Positions 1 to 8,203 of a stretch of 64,000 nt of DNA are shown here, piece by piece. Within the stretch, counting starts at the first letter, position 1; the number at the start of each line of letters is the position of its first letter. Origin of the DNA: Acidipropionibacterium acidipropionici (GTDB taxonomy: Bacteria > Actinomycetota > Actinomycetes > Propionibacteriales > Propionibacteriaceae); NCBI RefSeq assembly GCF_001441165.1, contig NZ_CP013126.1:2695551-2759550 (forward strand), written 5' to 3'. The notes below the pieces were generated by a model. It ran no database searches. It was given only the letters and a program-made list of their open reading frames with translations, and had not been told where the DNA came from. Position numbers and translations under genes: made by a program.

Positions 1-526
1 AGGTCACCGCGGTGGAGACGATGAGGTCCACCAGGCTGATGAGGAACAGCTCGCGCTGCTGGAAGCGGCGCAGCATCAGCCCGTAGGGCACGATCGAGAC
101 CCCGGCCAGCAGCAGGGTCAGCGACAGCACCGCGATGGCGCCGGCGGCGTCCCGGTCGCCGAGCAGATCCGCGAGCCGGGAGCTCGACACGATGGTGGCG
201 AGGGCCAGGCCGGTCCCGCTGATGAGCCCGAAGGTGGCCACCGTGGGTGCGATCCGGTCGGGCTCCTCGGACCGGATGATCTCCGACGACAGGCCGAGGT
301 CGGCGACGGTCATGAGGATGCCCTGGACGGTCAGTGCGACGGCGTAGACGCCGAACTGGTCGGGGGCCAGGATCCGGGCCACGACGACCCCGACGATCAC
401 GCTGCCCAGCCGCAGCACGATCGTGCTCACCCCGCTCCAGGCCGCTCCACGGGCCGCCGTGGCGCCCAGACCCTCGGCGTCGGGCTCTGCGGGATCCTCG
501 GCGCCGGTCTGAGGAAGCAGTGCCAT
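1..526 (-). CDS. Wzx-type polysaccharide flippase, C-terminal part outside window
   Basis: The 175 visible residues are the N-terminal part of a multi-pass membrane protein of the MOP (Wzx/RfbX-like) superfamily, which flips lipid-linked oligosaccharide units across the cytoplasmic membrane. After an acidic leader of about 20 residues come the family-typical stretch ARILAPDQFGVYAVALT, then ADLGLSSEIIR, then several hydrophobic helices and a cytoplasmic RRFQQRELF loop. The ATG at 524-526 is preceded by GGGAGG seven bases upstream. A possible minus-strand -10 (TAGACT) lies at 567-572. The setting among glycosyltransferases and chain-length proteins supports a repeat-unit export role. The reading frame is intact to the window edge, so this is a window truncation and not a broken gene. 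Confidence 0.82.
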   Translation of the reverse strand, partial: MALLPQTGAEDPAEPDAEGLGATAARGAAWSGVSTIVLRLGSVIVGVVVARILAPDQFGVYAVALTVQGILMTVADLGLSSEIIRSEEPDRIAPTVATFGLISGTGLALATIVSSSRLADLLGDRDAAGAIAVLSLTLLLAGVSIVPYGLMLRRFQQRELFLISLVDLIVSTAVT

Positions 527-612
527 CGTCGAGCCTCCCGTCATCCCTCCCGCATCAGGTGAGGGGAGTCTAACCCGGGCAGTGTTGACGGTGTGCGCGG
601 GTCGTGAAGGGA

Positions 613-2199
613 TCAGCTGGCCGCCACTGCGGCTCCCCTGGCGTCGGCGGCGGTGGCCGAGTAGCGGTAGTTGTCCCGCCACTCGGCCCATCCCGGCCCG
701 CCCTGGACGGTGGAGGGGCCCCAACCCGTGCTGAGGAAACGATTGTTGATCGCCCGGGCGTCACGGTATGTGCCGCCCGAGGAGGGCTGGTTGAGGAAGA
801 GGTTGTAGCCGCCGCCCTCGATGAGGTTGCCGTCGACGAGGACGGTGTCGATGTCCTCCCCGGTGGACTGGATGAACAGACCGGCCGTGACATTGCCGTC
901 GGCGATGTCGAAGCGGTTCCGGGTGAACCGCGCCACCCGGCCGGGGTTCTCATCGCGCATGAAGTCGCGCAGGGTGGCGGCCTCGTTGTGGGACTCGCCG
1001 TACGACCTCAGGTCGGTGACGTAGTTCTGCTCGGCGATCGCGTCGTGCTTCATGCCGGTGCCGTAGAAGCAGATGCCGCTGCCCATGCCGTGCAGGTAGT
1101 TGCGCTGGAGGGTCCCGGCGCCGCGGAAGGCGCAGGCGGCGGCGATCTGCGAGGCGGGCAGCCCCGAGGCGTCGATCTCGGAGTCGCGGATGACGATGCT
1201 CTTCGCAGAGATCACCGGGCAGGAGTCGCGACCGCAGACGAAGTTCGAGACGATGGCGGCCGTCCCGGACGAGGCGGAGCTGCCGCTGCGGGGCCGGATG
1301 CAGGAGCGTTCGACAACGATGTCGCCGTTGCGCAGGTCGAGATTGCCCTCGACGCGCACCCCGGAGATCCGGGTGCCCGCCGCGGGGGTCAAGGAGCCGG
1401 TGTACTGCGGAAGGCTGGAGCAGCTCAGACCGAAGGGGGCCAGGCCGACATTCCTGGCATTGAGCTGCCAGCCCATCAGCCCGGTGGCAGGCGTCGTCGG
1501 GGTGGTGGCAGGAGTCGTCGGGGTGGTGGCAGGAGTCGTCGGGGTCGTGGTCGGTGCTGGGGAAGTCGCGGTGGGAGTCGGGGAAGTGGTGCCCGGTGCG
1601 GTCAATGAGGGGGAGAACACGGTGTCCACCCAGTAGTTGCTGCCGCCGTAGGTGGATCTGGGGAAGGAGGACGACCGGCCGTTGGTGTACACCCCGGCGT
1701 TGCGCTGCATGGTGAGCGTGGGGGTCGTGCGGGTCTGGGAGAAGTACTTGCGGGTCGTCGAGTAGGACCCGGATCCTGCGAAGGCCGAGACGACATAGTC
1801 CTTGCCGGCCGACAGCTTCACCCGGGAGTCGAGCTTGACGTCGATCCAGCCGGTCGCCGAGGTCCGCGAGACGGCGACACGGGCCAGGCGGGTTCCGGAG
1901 CTGTTCCACAGCGAGACGCTGGAGGGCGTGGTCCTGGGGTGCGAGCGCGCCTTGTAGAACCGCAGCGTGCTCACCGTCCCGTCGGTCGACGGGGTGAACC
2001 TCATGCCGAGCTCGACGGGGATTCCCTCGTCGACGTGTTCGAGGCGACCGGGTGCGGTGGTCCCGAAGGTGGTGGAGGAGGCGGCCTGGGCCCGGTCCGG
2101 GACGGCCGCGAGGCCGGTGCCGATCGTTGTCGCGGTCACGAGGACCGTGACGGCGGCGCGCGCGCCTCTTCGGCGGGGCGTGGTTGGTGTCTGTCTCAT
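613..2199 (-). CDS. Secreted DUF4082-like plus right-handed beta-helix protein
   Basis: A 528-residue exported protein. Residues 1-40 are a signal peptide (Arg-rich start, hydrophobic core, RAQAAS cleavage region). Residues about 41-200 resemble DUF4082, a presumed carbohydrate-binding beta-sandwich (FTPSTDGTVSTLRFYK, YGGSNYWVDTVFS). A Thr/Pro linker of PTTPATT repeats (about 205-240) leads to a C-terminal right-handed beta-helix (about 245-528) of the pectate-lyase-like fold. That domain is clearly paralogous to the lipoprotein encoded at 4244-5254: both share VERSCIRP, QNYVT and GWGP..VQGGPGWA. It probably binds or remodels the extracellular polysaccharide made by this locus; no catalytic residues are assigned. 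The start has AGGAGAGG upstream, and a minus-strand TACCTT (2280-2285) could be the -10. Confidence 0.8.
   Translation of the reverse strand: MRQTPTTPRRRGARAAVTVLVTATTIGTGLAAVPDRAQAASSTTFGTTAPGRLEHVDEGIPVELGMRFTPSTDGTVSTLRFYKARSHPRTTPSSVSLWNSSGTRLARVAVSRTSATGWIDVKLDSRVKLSAGKDYVVSAFAGSGSYSTTRKYFSQTRTTPTLTMQRNAGVYTNGRSSSFPRSTYGGSNYWVDTVFSPSLTAPGTTSPTPTATSPAPTTTPTTPATTPTTPATTPTTPATGLMGWQLNARNVGLAPFGLSCSSLPQYTGSLTPAAGTRISGVRVEGNLDLRNGDIVVERSCIRPRSGSSASSGTAAIVSNFVCGRDSCPVISAKSIVIRDSEIDASGLPASQIAAACAFRGAGTLQRNYLHGMGSGICFYGTGMKHDAIAEQNYVTDLRSYGESHNEAATLRDFMRDENPGRVARFTRNRFDIADGNVTAGLFIQSTGEDIDTVLVDGNLIEGGGYNLFLNQPSSGGTYRDARAINNRFLSTGWGPSTVQGGPGWAEWRDNYRYSATAADARGAAVAAS
1486..1548. repeat. 21-bp in-frame tandem repeat encoding the Pro/Thr linker
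   Basis: Three head-to-tail 21-bp copies (starting 1486, 1507, 1528; the first and third differ by one or two bases) encode the repeated PTTPATT heptapeptide linker between the two domains of the secreted beta-helix protein. In-frame repeats of this kind readily change copy number by slippage, altering linker length without a frameshift. Confidence 0.85.
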
Positions 2200-2360
2200 G
2201 AGCGTGGGACCTCTCCTGATCGGGGGCTGCGGTCCGAGGGGCGCCGGCTGGATGCTGTCAACATTGCAGGCTGAACTGAAGGTAACAAAATCCTGAGAAT
2301 ATTCAAAATTTCATCAGATTTGGTGCGCAGATGGCATCCTCACACGGTACCGGCCGCCCA

Positions 2361-2366
2361 TATACT
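2361..2366 (+). promoter_or_regulatory. Candidate -10 of the exopolysaccharide operon
   Basis: TATACT lies about 98 nt before the glycosyltransferase start and just downstream of an AT-rich patch (2276-2325) that stands out from its GC-rich surroundings. No good -35 is visible. The 2200-2463 interval separates two divergent genes and probably carries promoters for both. Confidence 0.4.
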
Positions 2367-2463
2367 GGCGGGACGCCTTGGGTCCGTCCGTGTCTCGCGC
2401 ACAACGACAAGTGGACGCCCGTCACAATGGACACGGTCAGGACGAGCACAGTCAGGACGAGAG

Positions 2464-4257
2464 ATGGACACAGCTGGTGCCACCTTCAGGATGGATCCTG
2501 ACCGCCCGGTCGACATGGCCGTCATCATCGTGACCTACAACAGCTCCGGGCAGGTCGGGGATCTTCTCCGGTCCCTGCGGGAGCAGTCCGAAGGCCTGAC
2601 GATGCGGGTCGTCGTGGTCGACAATGACTCCTCCGACGGCACCACGGCACTGATCGCCCGGATCCCGGACGTCATTCTCATCCGCGCCGGCGGGAACCTC
2701 GGCTACGCCGCGGGGATCAACGTCGGCATGAGGTCGGTCGGAACGGCCACCGGCGTGCTGATCCTCAACCCCGACGTCCGGGTGCTGCCGGGCTGTCTGG
2801 CCGCCCTGCACGCCCGGCTCCTGGCGGGTGCGTCCTGCGTGGTGCCCGCGATTCTGGACCCGGCGGGCGGGCTCACGCACTCGCTGAGGCGCGAGCCCCG
2901 CCTCGCCGCGGCGGCCGGGGACGCCCTCCTCGGGAGCCTGTGGCCCTCCCGGCCGGGATGCCTGTCCCAGACGGTCCGCTCCCCGGACGCCTACCGTGGT
3001 GCTCATCGGATCGACTGGGCCACCGGGGCCGCCCTGCTGATCGACCGCCGTGCGGCCGACGCGGTGGGGGCCTGGGACGAGCGATTCTTCCTCTACTCCG
3101 AGGAGACCGACTTCTTCCGGCGACTGCGTGCCACCGGCCGCCAGGCATGGTTCGAGCCGCGGGCACGGATCGTCCACTCCGAGGCCGGTTCGGGACGATC
3201 CCCGGAACTGGTGGCTCTCACCGTCGTCAACGCGGTGCGCTACGCCGAGAAGCACCATCGGCGAACCGCCCGGGCCCTGCAGACGATCCTGACCCTCCAT
3301 GAACTGCGCCGATGGCGCGATCCGGACCACCGCGTCGCCCGCACCGTGCTGCTGGACAGACGCCGTTGGGTGGATCTCCCGCACGCCTCGGGCCCCGCAT
3401 CCCGGGCCGTCGACCACCTCCTCGTGACCCGGTTCAATCTGCCCTCCCGGGGACCGGAGAGCCTCATCAGGGCACAGGAGGGGTGGCTGCAGAACCGGAT
3501 CGGCCTCTTCGAGCGGTACACGGTGCCGTCGGTGCGCTCCCAGACGAACCAGGACTTCACCTGGCTGGTGTACCTGGACCCCCAGAGCCCCGGGTGGCTC
3601 CTGGACCGGCTGGCACCGCTGGTCGAGGAGGGAGTCCTTGTTCCGCGGTACCGGGAGGAGGTCGGCTGGCAGGACGTCGCAGCTGATGCCCGCGAGGTCA
3701 CCGGCGCCCACGGGCGGTTGCTGATCACCACCAACCTGGACAATGACGACGCCCTGGCGGTCGACTTCGTCGAGCGTCTGCGCCACGCGGGGCTCGCGGG
3801 GCTGCGCGGTGCGGTCTACCTCGCCGACGGGCTGGTCCGGCTGGACGATCGGGTGTACCGATGGCGGGACCGCGACAACGCATTCTGCAGTGTCATCGAG
3901 ACCTGGGAGACGCCCAGCACCGCCTGGCGGGACTGGCACATCCTGCTGCACCGGCACATGGAGGCGACGTCGCTGGACGGGCCCCCCGGTTGGCTGCAGA
4001 TCATCCATCACAGGAACGTCAGCAATCGGATCCGGGGCCGACTGACGGACCCCGAGCCGTCCCGCAGCCTGTTCCCCGGGGCCCTGGACGACGTCGCCTC
4101 ACCGACTAGACGCGCACTGCTGGTCGACGCCCTGGTCTCCCGTCCGGCGCGGGAGACCAGGGAGGTCGTCCGCGGCGCCGGGAAGCGGGTGCTCCTGGCC
4201 GCGCTCGGCAAGCAGGGGCTGGAGCGGTTGAAGGAGGGTTTGCGTGCGAGCACATGA
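2464..4257 (+). CDS. Two-domain glycosyltransferase (GT2 plus rhamnosyltransferase-like)
   Basis: About 597 residues carrying two transferase modules. The first (about 20-290) is a WbbL-like GT2 domain: AVIIVTYNSSG for nucleotide-sugar binding, VVVDNDSSDGT, GGNLGYAAGINVG, and LNPDV as the DXD-type metal site. The second (about 315-550) resembles the putative rhamnosyl transferase family PF11316 (VTRFNLPS, FERYTVPSVRSQTNQDFTWLVYLD, TTNLDNDDAL). It probably adds two sugars to the lipid-linked repeat unit at the cytoplasmic membrane. The frame is open from 2320, but ATG 2464 gives a sensible N-terminus; ATGs at 2491 and 2515 are alternatives. It overlaps the next gene by 14 nt, so translation is probably coupled. 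Confidence 0.8.
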   Translation: MDTAGATFRMDPDRPVDMAVIIVTYNSSGQVGDLLRSLREQSEGLTMRVVVVDNDSSDGTTALIARIPDVILIRAGGNLGYAAGINVGMRSVGTATGVLILNPDVRVLPGCLAALHARLLAGASCVVPAILDPAGGLTHSLRREPRLAAAAGDALLGSLWPSRPGCLSQTVRSPDAYRGAHRIDWATGAALLIDRRAADAVGAWDERFFLYSEETDFFRRLRATGRQAWFEPRARIVHSEAGSGRSPELVALTVVNAVRYAEKHHRRTARALQTILTLHELRRWRDPDHRVARTVLLDRRRWVDLPHASGPASRAVDHLLVTRFNLPSRGPESLIRAQEGWLQNRIGLFERYTVPSVRSQTNQDFTWLVYLDPQSPGWLLDRLAPLVEEGVLVPRYREEVGWQDVAADAREVTGAHGRLLITTNLDNDDALAVDFVERLRHAGLAGLRGAVYLADGLVRLDDRVYRWRDRDNAFCSVIETWETPSTAWRDWHILLHRHMEATSLDGPPGWLQIIHHRNVSNRIRGRLTDPEPSRSLFPGALDDVASPTRRALLVDALVSRPARETREVVRGAGKRVLLAALGKQGLERLKEGLRAST

Positions 4258-5254
4258 TCGACGTCGTGGACGTGCACCGACCGCCCTGGTCGCGGTCGCC
4301 TGCCTGGTTCTGGCCGGGTGCTCCCAGGATTCCGGCGGCCCGGATCCCGGACCGATGACGACGTCGGCCGGAGCGTCGGCCTCCTCCGCCCGGGCACCCG
4401 AGGACGGCTGGGGGGTCACCCCGTCCAATGTCGGCCTGCGGAGACTCGGACTGAGCTGCGACCGTCTGCCGGCCTACCGGGGCCCGCAGCGGGTACCCGC
4501 CGGGACGACCATCTCGGGTCGGCTCATCAGCAGCGGACTGGACCTGTCGGCCGGCGGCATCACCGTGGAGCGCAGCTGCATCCGGCCCACCGGGGCCGCC
4601 CCCGGAATGCCGATCGTCGGCACAACGAATTACGACTCGATGCGCCCGACCCCGTCGAAGGTGATCATCCGCGACAGTGACATCGACGGCTCCCGGCTCA
4701 GTGCCACGGCCGCAGCCCGGGCCACCGGATTCATCGGCGTCGCGGATCTGGTGAGGAACTACATCCATCGGTTCGGCAGCGGGATCGCGATCATGAACGC
4801 CGGGACCGAGCTGGACTCGCTCGTCGCGCAGAACTACGTCACCGGACTCGTCGCCACCGGGGATCCGGCCGGGGACGGCACCCATTCGGACGCCTTCACG
4901 GTCCGCGACTTCGACATCGCTTCCAGACCCGGCCGGAAGCTCATCGTGCGCGGCAACCGTTTCGACTGCGACTCCGGTGCCGACACCGGGGCCCTGTTCA
5001 TCCAGACCTACTCCGGGCCGATCGGCAATGTGCTGGTGCAGCGGAACCTCCTCGAGGGAGGGGGCTATCAGCTCGGCCTGAACGGGGCGAGACACAAGTA
5101 CAGCAATATGCGTGCCGTCGGCAACCGGTTCAGCGGAACCGGCTGGGGCCCGGCGTATGTCCAGGGAGGGCCCGGCTGGGCCGCATGGGAGGGCAATCAC
5201 CTGCACGAGAAGGGGGACGTATCGGCCGAGGGCGCCGTCGTCGGCCGGCCCTGA
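4244..5254 (+). CDS. Beta-helix lipoprotein paralogous to the secreted DUF4082 protein
   Basis: A 336-residue predicted lipoprotein: basic n-region, hydrophobic core and lipobox VLAGC, then a disordered Ser/Ala spacer. Residues about 55-336 form a right-handed beta-helix that aligns throughout with the C-terminal domain of the protein encoded at 613-2199 (NVGL..LGLSC, VERSCIRP, NRF..TGWGP, VQGGPGWAAWE). The GTG start at 4244 has AAGGAGGGT immediately upstream and overlaps the glycosyltransferase by 14 nt. Tethered to the outer face of the membrane, it could hold or modify nascent polysaccharide in the manner of AlgG/AlgX-type beta-helix proteins; that function is an inference. Confidence 0.78.
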   Translation: MRAHDRRRGRAPTALVAVACLVLAGCSQDSGGPDPGPMTTSAGASASSARAPEDGWGVTPSNVGLRRLGLSCDRLPAYRGPQRVPAGTTISGRLISSGLDLSAGGITVERSCIRPTGAAPGMPIVGTTNYDSMRPTPSKVIIRDSDIDGSRLSATAAARATGFIGVADLVRNYIHRFGSGIAIMNAGTELDSLVAQNYVTGLVATGDPAGDGTHSDAFTVRDFDIASRPGRKLIVRGNRFDCDSGADTGALFIQTYSGPIGNVLVQRNLLEGGGYQLGLNGARHKYSNMRAVGNRFSGTGWGPAYVQGGPGWAAWEGNHLHEKGDVSAEGAVVGRP

Positions 5255-5319
5255 GCCGGCGCCAGGGCACCCGTCGCCGGTTACGATGTCAACATCGAGA
5301 CGAGATGAAGGGGCACGCG

Positions 5320-5988
5320 GTGACCTTCCAGGCGGCAGTGGGAGCGACGGTTCGTCGCTGGTACGTCCTTGTGGCGGCCCTGCTCTGCGCGGCCGGTGTC
5401 GGATACTTCTGGACCAGGGACTCCGGCTGCTATGCCGCGGCGACCACGGTGAGCTTCACCCTCCCGGCCAGGACGGCGCTGCTGCCCGAGAGCGGGCGCG
5501 ACGACGACAGCGTCATCGCCTTCGCCGGGGCCGTGGCGGGGGAGATCAACCAGGGCCGGGAGCCCGCGACCTACGCCTCGAACGATGCCCCGCTGTACGG
5601 GGTCGGGACCCGACAGGGCGTGCTGGTCTCGATGCCCAACTCCGGGGGGCAGTGGACGTCCATGTACTCCCGGGCGGACATCGAGATCCAGGTCGTCGGC
5701 AGAACCCGCGAGTGGGTGGAGATGACCCAGCGGACGGCCGTCCAGAAGGTCTTCACGGTGTCCAGGGAGAGGCAGAGCTCCTCCTACACCGACCCGCGGA
5801 AATACATCACCCCGAATGTCATGCCACTGACCGGCGGAATCCAGCACATCACCGTCGGCCGTCCCGCACAGCTGATGGCCTTCGGCGTCCTGGCCCTGGC
5901 CGCGCTGCTGGCGGGTGGGTCGGGCGCGGTGATCCTGGACCGGGCTCTGGCCGGACGACACGCGATCGACAGGGGGCCCGCGTCATGA
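5320..5988 (+). CDS. Wzz-like membrane protein, probable chain-length regulator
   Basis: About 222 residues with one transmembrane helix near each end (about 12-30 and 185-205) and an extracytoplasmic domain between them, the architecture of Wzz/polysaccharide co-polymerases. No kinase domain is present. GTG 5320 is preferred because AAGGGG lies seven bases upstream; ATG 5305 is the alternative and lacks a good ribosome binding site. A TACGAT at 5282-5287 may be its -10. Its stop overlaps the next gene in an ATGA, and that gene has the same topology, so the two may form a hetero-oligomer controlling polymer length. Confidence 0.6.
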   Translation: MTFQAAVGATVRRWYVLVAALLCAAGVGYFWTRDSGCYAAATTVSFTLPARTALLPESGRDDDSVIAFAGAVAGEINQGREPATYASNDAPLYGVGTRQGVLVSMPNSGGQWTSMYSRADIEIQVVGRTREWVEMTQRTAVQKVFTVSRERQSSSYTDPRKYITPNVMPLTGGIQHITVGRPAQLMAFGVLALAALLAGGSGAVILDRALAGRHAIDRGPAS

Positions 5989-6806
5989 ATCTCGGCCACA
6001 CCCTGCGCGGGCTCCTGCGCCACTGGGTCATCCTGCTCGTGGGCCTCCTGGTGGCGGCCGCCGCGGCGGCCGGAGCGTGGCGGGCCGTGCCGCCCACCTA
6101 CACCCGTTCATCCACCCAGATCCTGCTGCCGGGATCCGGAATGATCCCGAGCGGCAGCAACCCGTACATGTTCGTGGGCGGGCTGGCGCCCGCGGCCGAC
6201 ATCGTCGTGAGAGGCCTGTCGTCGAAGAATGTCGTCGACCAGGTGGTCGAGGGCAGGCCGTCCACGACTGTCGAGGTGACCCGCGACCCGACGACCTCGG
6301 GGCCGGTGATCCTCATCACGGTCGAGTCGCGCAGCGATCGCGATGCCGCAGCCGCGCTCGCGGCCCTGGATCAGCGCACCGCCAGTCTGCTCGACACCCT
6401 CCAGGCCGAGGAGAACATTCCCGAACGCCAGCGCATCTCGGTGGTGACCGTCTCGGTGGACAGACACGGCACCGCGGGGCAGCGGGAGCGCATGATGGTG
6501 ACGGCGGCGGTGGGGGTCGCGATCATCGGTCTGACGGTCCTGGTGGCCGGTGTCGTCGAGGGAATCGGTCTTCGGCCGCGTCGCGGGCGCAGCACCGTGG
6601 GCACGGACTCACAGAGCGAGGACCCTCATGACGACCCGGTGACCCGCGACGGCGGGCCCCCGTCGGCGAGATCGGCGTCCTCCCCGGTCGACGCGCCACC
6701 CGAGGACGGGACTCCGGAGGAATGGGCGGCTGACGACCGGGCACCCGAGGATGAGGACATGCTGGACGACGGGGGCGGGCGTGGAGACCGGGCACCCATC
6801 TGGTGA
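5985..6806 (+). CDS. Wzz/YveK-like membrane protein with acidic C-terminal tail
   Basis: 273 residues: a transmembrane helix at about 15-34 (HWVILLVGLLVAAAAAA), a Wzz-type extracytoplasmic region (TYTRSSTQILLP, then VITV-type strands), a second helix at about 168-188 and a cytoplasmic tail of about 80 residues rich in Asp, Glu, Pro and Gly. This matches capsule co-polymerase membrane subunits without the Walker kinase seen in Wzc. The ATG overlaps the upstream stop by four bases. The acidic tail has no obvious tyrosine cluster, so classical BY-kinase control is not evident. Its 3' end overlaps the start region of the next gene. Confidence 0.68.
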   Translation: MNLGHTLRGLLRHWVILLVGLLVAAAAAAGAWRAVPPTYTRSSTQILLPGSGMIPSGSNPYMFVGGLAPAADIVVRGLSSKNVVDQVVEGRPSTTVEVTRDPTTSGPVILITVESRSDRDAAAALAALDQRTASLLDTLQAEENIPERQRISVVTVSVDRHGTAGQRERMMVTAAVGVAIIGLTVLVAGVVEGIGLRPRRGRSTVGTDSQSEDPHDDPVTRDGGPPSARSASSPVDAPPEDGTPEEWAADDRAPEDEDMLDDGGGRGDRAPIW

Positions 6807-8121
6807 GTCCGGGCCCAGGGCCTCCGGGATGCTCACCGTCTACCTGCTTCTTCTGCTGGTCGTCCCCTCCAATCTGACTGTCGTCGGCCTGGGCTCATAC
6901 GGCCGCCCGTCGATGCTCTGGGGGCTGGTGCTGCTCGGATGGTGGGTGCTGTGGAGACTGCAGGGCGGGGTGATGCACTCGGCCCGGCATCATCAGTGGA
7001 CGCGGATCGCGATGTCCCTTCTGGTGATGGTCATCCTGGTCAGCTTCGCCCATGCGATGCTCCGCGGCCAGCCGGCCGATCAGATCAGTCCGGCCCTGTC
7101 CGCCCTGGTGCGCACGGCTTCATGGTCGGGCGTCCTCCTGGTCGCCATGGACGGCCTGGGCGGGGTCGACGACGTGGTGAGGTTGGTGAGACGCCTGGTG
7201 GTGCTGACCGGGCTGGTGGCCGCCCTGGGCCTGGCGCAGTTCCTCACTCAGCGCCCCATGCTGTCCTGGACGGCTCTGCTTCCCGGCTTCGAGGCCGGGG
7301 CCGACGACTTCGCCTCGCGGGGCGTCTTCGCGCGGGCCGTCGGGACGGCCACACATCCGCTGGAGTTCGCCGCGGTGGTGGTGGGCATGCTCCCGATGGC
7401 CGTCACCGCGGCGACGACCGGCGGCTTCCGCGGCGGCCGGCCGCCGCGGATCCGGTGGTGGATCCCGGCCGCGGTGGCGGTGGTCGTGGCCCTCGTCTCG
7501 GTGTCGCGATCGGCGATCATCGGGCTCGTGGTGGCGATCCTCGCCTCGATGCCCGGCATGCCCGTCAGAGCCCGACGGATCATGGGGGTCTCGGCCGTGC
7601 TCGCGGCCGCGGGGGTCGCGGTGGCCGTGCCGGGTATGGCGAGCACCGTGATCGGCCTGTTCTCGGGCGCCTCGGAGGACCCGAGCACCGTGTCGCGGAC
7701 CGCGGCCCTGGAGCGGGTGCCCGAGTTCCTCTCGGCATCCCCGCTGCTGGGCGCAGGATTCGGGACCTTCCTGCCCCGCTACTACATCTTCGACAACCAG
7801 TGGGCCCTCACCCTGGTCGAACTCGGCGTGACTGGTGCGGTCGCGCTCGCGGGAGTCTTCGCCGCGGCGGGCTGGAGCGCGGTCGTCGCGGCGCGCGGCC
7901 TCGATCCCACCGGGGCCTCGGTGGCCCGCGCCGCAGCGGCCTGTCTGCTCACCCTCGCCGTGCTCTACGCGTTCTTCGACGCCCTCGGGTTCCCGATGCC
8001 CGCCGGTCTGCTGTTCCTGGTGGCCGGAGTGTGCGCCGCGCTGTACCGGATGAGCACACCGCCCGGAGGATCCCGGCGGCGTGATGTGGACATGAACCTA
8101 CATGTGAGAGACTCGACGTAG
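6751..8121 (+). CDS. O-antigen ligase/polymerase-like membrane protein (Wzy_C-like)
   Basis: Up to 456 residues with about ten hydrophobic helices and a long periplasmic loop, as in Wzy polymerases and WaaL ligases. The stretch SVSRSAIIGLVVAI, followed by a loop containing GAGFGTFLPRYY and the helix pair near the C-terminus, resembles the Wzy_C domain. It would polymerise or ligate repeat units delivered by the flippase. The start is uncertain: ATG 6751 overlaps the upstream gene by 56 nt, while GTG 6781 and ATG 6829 are in frame and would give a more usual membrane N-terminus. It lies in the same operon as the Wzz-like genes. Confidence 0.8.
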   Translation: MRTCWTTGAGVETGHPSGESGPRASGMLTVYLLLLLVVPSNLTVVGLGSYGRPSMLWGLVLLGWWVLWRLQGGVMHSARHHQWTRIAMSLLVMVILVSFAHAMLRGQPADQISPALSALVRTASWSGVLLVAMDGLGGVDDVVRLVRRLVVLTGLVAALGLAQFLTQRPMLSWTALLPGFEAGADDFASRGVFARAVGTATHPLEFAAVVVGMLPMAVTAATTGGFRGGRPPRIRWWIPAAVAVVVALVSVSRSAIIGLVVAILASMPGMPVRARRIMGVSAVLAAAGVAVAVPGMASTVIGLFSGASEDPSTVSRTAALERVPEFLSASPLLGAGFGTFLPRYYIFDNQWALTLVELGVTGAVALAGVFAAAGWSAVVAARGLDPTGASVARAAAACLLTLAVLYAFFDALGFPMPAGLLFLVAGVCAALYRMSTPPGGSRRRDVDMNLHVRDST

Positions 8122-8203
8122 CCCGGGGGTGGCCTCGACCGGAGTCCGCGACGCGGGGCGACCCAGGGTGAGCCCACTCAACTCAGGAGACATTGAGGGA
8201 GCC

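Noticed and set aside
2276-2325. AT-rich patch as a mobile-element end or attachment site
   Set aside because: No flanking direct repeats, integrase or transposase; a divergent promoter region explains it.
5281-5300. Small palindrome CGATGT/ACATCG before the first Wzz-like gene as a regulator site
   Set aside because: Six-bp arms only; a partly similar TGTCAACATT occurs near 2257, but two imperfect occurrences are not enough evidence.
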